Below the pieces are notes generated by a model. The model did no database searches, was not told where the DNA came from, and saw only the letters and a program-made list of their open reading frames with translations. A stretch of DNA of 64,000 bases from Siphonodentalium dalli. Taxonomy: Eukaryota; Mollusca; Scaphopoda; Gadilida; Siphonodentaliidae. The stretch lies in NCBI GenBank assembly GCA_032622095.1, contig CP136063.1, positions 147,803,379-147,867,378 on the forward strand, written 5' to 3'. This document shows positions 59,329-64,000 of this stretch, one piece after another. Both the position numbers and the translations under genes were made by a program. Positions within the stretch are counted from its first letter, which is position 1. Every line of letters starts with the position of its first letter.

Positions 59329-59719
59329 GTCAGGTTCATTAATTAGTTTAGATGAATTAATGAATGGAACGCACACGGTGATTTACTTGTAGATCAACCC
59401 CACATGTGCATCTTCCAATATCAACCCTAAAGTCTATACTAAATGCTCACTGACGAGTAGTTCCCATAGGAAATGTTCAGATAGTGAGTTCAACAAACTA
59501 TCGTATAGGTCATTTGTTGAACTTATTATCTGAACTATTCCCACCATTGAATATGAACCCTTCAGCACTTGTATTATTTTTTAGTCTGACTGTTGACTGC
59601 CAATTTATGCTGAACACCCCTCCAAATGGATAATAGACCACACCAGTGTAGAAAGGGTTAACATTGAAAATTCACTGGGGTAAATTTGAGTGTAAAGACC
59701 CATTAGCTAAGTGAACAAG

Positions 59720-60180
59720 TGCATCTGTTGGCCATGTTAAATGAAATACGCCATTTAGCCATTTCGAATTGTACTGCCCTAAAATACAAATTACAATTTC
59801 AGATTACAAAAAATATCTCATGTGAAAATAATAACTGCGCCTGTGTTTTTTTGCTGGGAAATGCACATACTAACTTTGGTTCAGATCAAATTCAGATGGT
59901 TATCAGTCGGAAACCGAAATATGTAATCGGTAAAATTCTAAGTCGAAAAGGGCCGCAGCTCATGTAAAAATAATTGGACATAACCCATATTCGAACTTGG
60001 TCTGTATTTTTAGCTCGGACATACACGTACCAACTTTGTTCAGATCAAATAATCTAAAACTGAAGTTATCGGTCAGAAAACAATATTAACGGATGGATAA
60101 ATTGGTCAAATTCTAAGTCGAAAAGGGCCGTAACTCATGTAAAAATAATTGGACGTAACCATAAACTAAAAATAGAATAG
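59720..60180 (+). repeat. Tandem duplicate of about 170 bp
   Basis: 'cacatactaactttggttcagatcaaat...ggtaaaattctaagtcgaaaagggccgcagctcatgtaaaaataattggacataac' (59862-59990) recurs at 60021-60160. It is related to the 'gggccgtaactc' family at 54440-58930. The frame at 59719-59967 lies in it and is not called as a gene. Confidence 0.68.
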
Positions 60181-61052
60181 ACGTCGCACTGATGGTTATC
60201 AAACTCTAACGCTACTGGGCGCAGCCATTGCCTGCCCCCTAGCGTTACGGTAGTTCACATAAGTAAGGGGAGATACTTTTGACGTTATATTTACATAGGA
60301 TTCGTGAAGAAAGTACATTAAATTAACTTTTAAGTACTATGCTTTCAATGTGACGTTCAAATAATGACACTAACTGCGATTTGGTCCGTGATATGCATTT
60401 TCTGGAATAGAAAGTGCCCGTAATTCTACGTTATTTACTGCGCAAACAAACTCTTTTGGCAAGTTACGCGTATTTTGCGTCGAGGTTTATTTTCTCTGAC
60501 TTCTGACGTGTATAGTGATGGGATGTTGGAACATAATAACACACAAATATGTCGAGTAAGGGGTGCATTCGATTGTTTATGGGTGACTTCGGGTGTAATC
60601 TGTTGTTGGCATAGAAGCCGAACTTTGCCGGCCACACTTCGGAACACTTCGGCTTTCAGTTTTAACGTAAACACATCGATGTTAGTCCTAATAAACCGGA
60701 ATAATCTGTGTAATTTAACATGAAAGTTAGATTATACGTGTACATCGTGTCACTCGTTCGATATGTATACATAGCATCATGTATAGATTTGTTGGGTAAA
60801 ATAAAATAGACAATTCCAGCCACCAGGTGTTATGAAAATGTTATCGGGATGGTCTCTGACTTAAAACATCATCTCGCTATCCCAATATCTTAGCTGGTTT
60901 ACGTACGAGTACGTATGATAAGACTTGGACTAACCTGAGTCACGATGCTGAGTGACCCTAAAATTTTCAAATAATTTGTTCTGATGGAAGACATTATACT
61001 TGATCCACATTCCTGATAATATGCCTTTAACATTGTTTGATTTGTTAACCAG
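60181..61052. other. Intron stretch, nothing recognised
   Basis: Two overlapping opposite frames at 60435-60723 have no motif. 'taacgctactgggcgcagcc...ccccctagcgtta' near 60208-60247 forms a short imperfect inverted repeat. Confidence 0.4.
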
Positions 61053-61121
61053 GACAACTTGAAGAATAAGGCAAGAGCTCGGAAATCTCAGGGATCGCAA
61101 TCTGACGAAAAGAAACCAGAG
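61053..61121 (+). CDS. Basic exon (23 codons), same gene
   Basis: Acceptor TTTGATTTGTTAACCAG|GAC, donor CCAGAG|GTGAGT, phase 0 to phase 0. It encodes DNLKNKARARKSQGSQSDEK then KPE. This is the last exon I can support in the window; no terminal stop was found, so the gene continues beyond 61121. Confidence 0.6.
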
Positions 61122-61770
61122 GTGAGTCACACACAAATTCACAATCTCTTCAAAAAATGTTATTGCTAACTCCTACCATGACTTTGCTTGATTTAAATGT
61201 TTTGATATATGCAATACATACTGTATAATTTCGCGAAATTATACTAAGTATGCATTTCGGCATCAGACACTTCAATACGCCGAGAGATGCATCGAAAACG
61301 ACGTTGATTGCTTATAATTACGACAATCCACATAAATTAGTTGGTGATTAATCTAGTTTTATGAAGAAACTATATTAAAAATACTAAAATAGTAAAACTA
61401 CCCAAGTGATACTTGTGTCTTGACTTCATCTGCCCTTTTAACGGAAAATGGGAAATTGGGTCGAGAATAAATTGGGCGACCGACCGGTAGTTAACACAAA
61501 TCGATCTCTGTTTCCAACTACACAAAAGCAAGACACCACACCCGAAAACTTAAACTGTACTTGCTGGTGTAAAATTCACTTATTTAAAACGATTCTAGAA
61601 CATCTATTGCCAACAAGACACTCAGAGTCGATAGCAATTCCGAAGCGGTGTTCCCAAACTTCTCCACCGAATTTGCGGTCTCCGGTGATAAACTCGAAAG
61701 GTAAACAATCGCTACAAAGGTGCATTCTAATTCTATGCTCTCATAACCACTGTCATGTCATATTAGTATT

Positions 61771-61867
61771 GCTGAAAGGGGTCACTCTCGCCAAAAAAAG
61801 TGCTGAAGGGTACACAGTGTTTGGAAATGTGCTGAAGGGTACACAGGGTGAGAGTGACCCCTTCAGC
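61771..61867. mobile_element. 97-bp Mutator-like MITE
   Basis: Inverted ends GCTGAARGGGGTCACTCTCR (one mismatch at R in each place) bound the element. It is flanked by a perfect 9-bp duplication ATTAGTATT (61762-61770 and 61868-61876). A 9-bp duplication is characteristic of Mutator-like elements. Inside, 'gtgctgaagggtacacag' is repeated twice. The 150-residue open frame over 61448-61900 runs through this element and is not believed. Confidence 0.83.
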
Positions 61868-61876
61868 ATTAGTATT

Positions 61877-63718
61877 GGCACAAAGCTGGACGAATGCTAA
61901 TACTAATGGTGGACTAGCTATGCAACACATTCCTTTATCTCCAACTAAAGTATCGCGTTTCATAGTTTCTCTGATCAGTCTAATTCGTTAAATAAAAATT
62001 CACGGTATGGTAACTGTGGACGCGTTTACGAAATGACGTCATGGTGTGGTTACCCCGGCGGATATTAAAACGGCGTTAGTATTTCAAAATTATTATCTTC
62101 AAAAAAGCTGGGTTTTTTTTAAAAACAAAACAAGATTTACTTGAGATGAGTTCAATCTAAAAATAAAATTAAAAATTATTTATTTTTAAAGCAATGGTTT
62201 TTATTAATTCCAAATGTTTAAAACATCAAAATATCAGCTTTCGTGCACAAAGGGGCACACATGTCCTACGCCACTGCATAAAAGCTCCCAACGGACTCTA
62301 CATGTTTCAGCTAGTTTCTCTATAAAGGCATAATAAAGTGGTTTATTTCGATCAAAAGATCGTGGTGAAATCTACAGTTTAAATGCCACTTGTCGTGATT
62401 GAAGGTTCTAACAGGATAGAGTTGTCGTGATTGAAGGTTCTATCAGGATAGAGTTGTCGCGATTGAATGTTCTATCAGGATAGAGTTGTCCTTATTAACG
62501 CTTTTGGTATGCTCCGAAGATTTTCTCACGTTTGTTTTAAAAATAGCCCACAAAACTGCACTGCGGACGTGATAATAAATTCTAAATAAACTTTATATTT
62601 ATAAAACTTTTCTCCGCAGGTGTCCTCAATTCATATCTATTATTGTATACTCTGGAATCGCTATAAATCATGATAGGAAGATATATATCATCTTTAAATG
62701 TACAAGGCTTGTTTCAGCCTACAAATTAAGTTATTCTGGATGATTTATATCAAAACATACAAAGTGGAATAATTCCAACGAAAATATGTCATTCCACTGT
62801 CAAACATGCTTTATTTATTATAATTTCCCATGTGATCTCAGGAAAAAAGTACCACTTATAGTCTTTAATTTCATCTGAGATATATAATGCCTGAATAAAA
62901 ATGTTGATAACTGTATGATCCTGCCTGAAACGCCAGCAGGAATATGACAAAGCGAAAATTATATGTAATTTGAGACTACAAACTGGTACGTGCATTTAAA
63001 CCAGTCAAATTTCAAGACAGGAAAGGATTTTTCCCAAATTAAGATGTCATTTTATCACATTTAATTCATTTTATCACATTTGAGTGGATAATTATCACTC
63101 ACAAATTTGGCTATTTATCAGAATATGATTATCTTATGTCTGACATCATCTGTCATCATGTCATGTTCTGTTGGTGACAAAACGTTTGTGTTTCTTATTG
63201 GTCCTAGGTTGTAGGAATAGACGGGAATGAAATTTATGAGCATTTGCGTTTATTTTATTATTTTTAAAACAATTTGCCTGAAAGGGGGAGTAATGTGTAA
63301 ACCAACAAATAACAATCTGCTATTTGCTAATAAGATTCTTTTAGCAAGCTACTTCTTGAATTTATAAAGGTGAGAGAGTGCTATCTGTTTTATTATATGC
63401 TTGCTATACAATGGCTGAAAAATAGCGTTTTGTTATTTCAGCGTAGGTGTTAATTTCAATTTTATATTTGGCCTAATCTCTTTCCTGTTTGTCAACACTG
63501 ACACGTGCGCTCTTTAATTAAGTCAACTTTATTATTTAATTCAGTTAGAATTAATTTAGCTACTTTGAGCATTGATATATAAAGTGCATATAATAAAAGA
63601 ATACTAGCAGCTTTTTGTTTGGAAAGAAATATTTAATTTTCCACCACTCCTGAAAATTCGATATTTCTTCCCAGACACTATTGATATATTTCGATATTCA
63701 AACAAAAACTGTAGGCAT
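61877..63718. other. Non-coding stretch before the minus-strand gene end
   Basis: Apart from the 32-bp repeat at 62390-62487 I see no exon with paired splice signals. An acceptor-like 'ttcttattggtcctag' at about 63193-63208 has no matching donor before a stop. Confidence 0.4.
62390..62487 (+). repeat. 32-bp minisatellite, three units
   Basis: 'ttgtcgtgattgaaggttctatcaggatagag' starts at 62390, 62422 and 62454 with few substitutions. Confidence 0.92.
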
Positions 63719-63724
63719 TCTCTA

Positions 63725-63730
63725 TTTATT
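63725..63730 (-). terminator. Polyadenylation signal AATAAA
   Basis: Read on the minus strand AATAAA, about 190 bases past the stop codon at 63919-63921. It would give a short 3' untranslated region for the gene entering from the right edge. Positional inference. Confidence 0.4.
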
Positions 63731-63918
63731 GCCTTTTTTTTTTTTAGATAAATACATGGTCTCGGCTCGTTTTTTTATCTTCTATAATAATTATATATTA
63801 TTACAATCTTGGCTTGGAAATCACTAAACTTGCAATGGGTGGGCGAGACCGCCTGCAGACTCGTCTTTTGCCATTTCCCTGGGTACACATAGTAGAAACA
63901 TGGCAGTCCCTTGGCTAA

Positions 63919-64000
63919 TTAATACTCGGCCTTCAGTTGGCCTTGATGATTTCTGACGTTGTAGCCTCCTTTCAGCTGATCAGTTTTGCGTCCAAACCGA
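63919..64000 (-). CDS. C-terminal 26 codons of a gene extending past the window
   Basis: On the minus strand, from the window edge: RFGRKTDQLKGGYNVRNHQG then QLKAEY and TAA (63921-63919). The other two frames have early stops. The codon pattern and the AATAAA downstream suggest a true last exon, but 26 residues are too few for identification; no family recognised. The gene is convergent with the plus-strand acidic/lysine-rich gene. Confidence 0.42.
   Translation of the reverse strand, partial: RFGRKTDQLKGGYNVRNHQGQLKAEY

Noticed and set aside
61448-61900. 150-residue open frame
   Set aside because: It runs through the 97-bp MITE and its target duplication and shows no motif.
63200-63280. 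Possible exon after 'ttggtcctag'
   Set aside because: No donor precedes the in-frame stop, and composition becomes A+T-rich.

Overview
The window looks like nuclear DNA of a marine-invertebrate-type metazoan, most likely a lophotrochozoan (mollusc-like); the species is not identifiable by eye. Grounds: A+T-rich introns of many kilobases, very short coding exons with GT-AG borders, a secreted PAN/apple-domain exon, abundant non-autonomous Helitrons with TC...CTAG ends, a LINE 3' end with a CCHC knuckle, and many foldback elements and minisatellites. There is no operon, ribosome-binding-site or CRISPR logic, and I saw no tRNA or rRNA gene.

Layout. 1-2375: a 340-bp satellite made of two related ~170-bp halves, with one inverted stretch. 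3910-4275 (-): first exon of a secreted PAN/apple protein behind a TATA box. 5740-6356 (-): decayed LINE C-terminus. 7880-18237: seven head-to-tail Helitron copies. The last copy is split by a 4.8-kb palindromic DNA transposon (12901-17718, TTA target duplication) carrying two opposed, broken copies of one gene, and that transposon is itself interrupted by a 725-bp foldback. 18807-19083: Tc1/mariner-type MITE. 20830-21090 (-): GIY-YIG (Penelope-like) remnant. 24600-28800: minisatellites, further Helitrons and diverged duplications.

29193-61121 (+): I infer one long gene of at least ten, perhaps eleven, small exons (77-264 bp), most beginning and ending on codon borders. Its product is of unknown function: a basic/hydrophobic N-terminal part, then highly acidic exons, then Lys/Asp/Glu-rich exons. 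It is open at the 3' end and probably at the 5' end. Its introns hold Helitrons, a young LTR-flanked non-autonomous element (37682-42528), a 2.2-kb palindrome built of 'GTTCAGCAG' units, a segmental duplication that doubled a 45-bp exon, a 1.5-kb block of 30-33-bp minisatellites and a 1.7-1.8-kb tandem repeat.

61771-61867: a 97-bp Mutator-like MITE with a perfect 9-bp target duplication. 63919-64000 (-): last codons and stop of a gene entering from beyond the right edge, with a polyadenylation signal at 63725-63730.

Most long open frames in this window are repeat translations, not genes. The most unusual structures are the exact CTAG|TC Helitron tandem and the nested palindromic transposon with its mirrored cargo gene.
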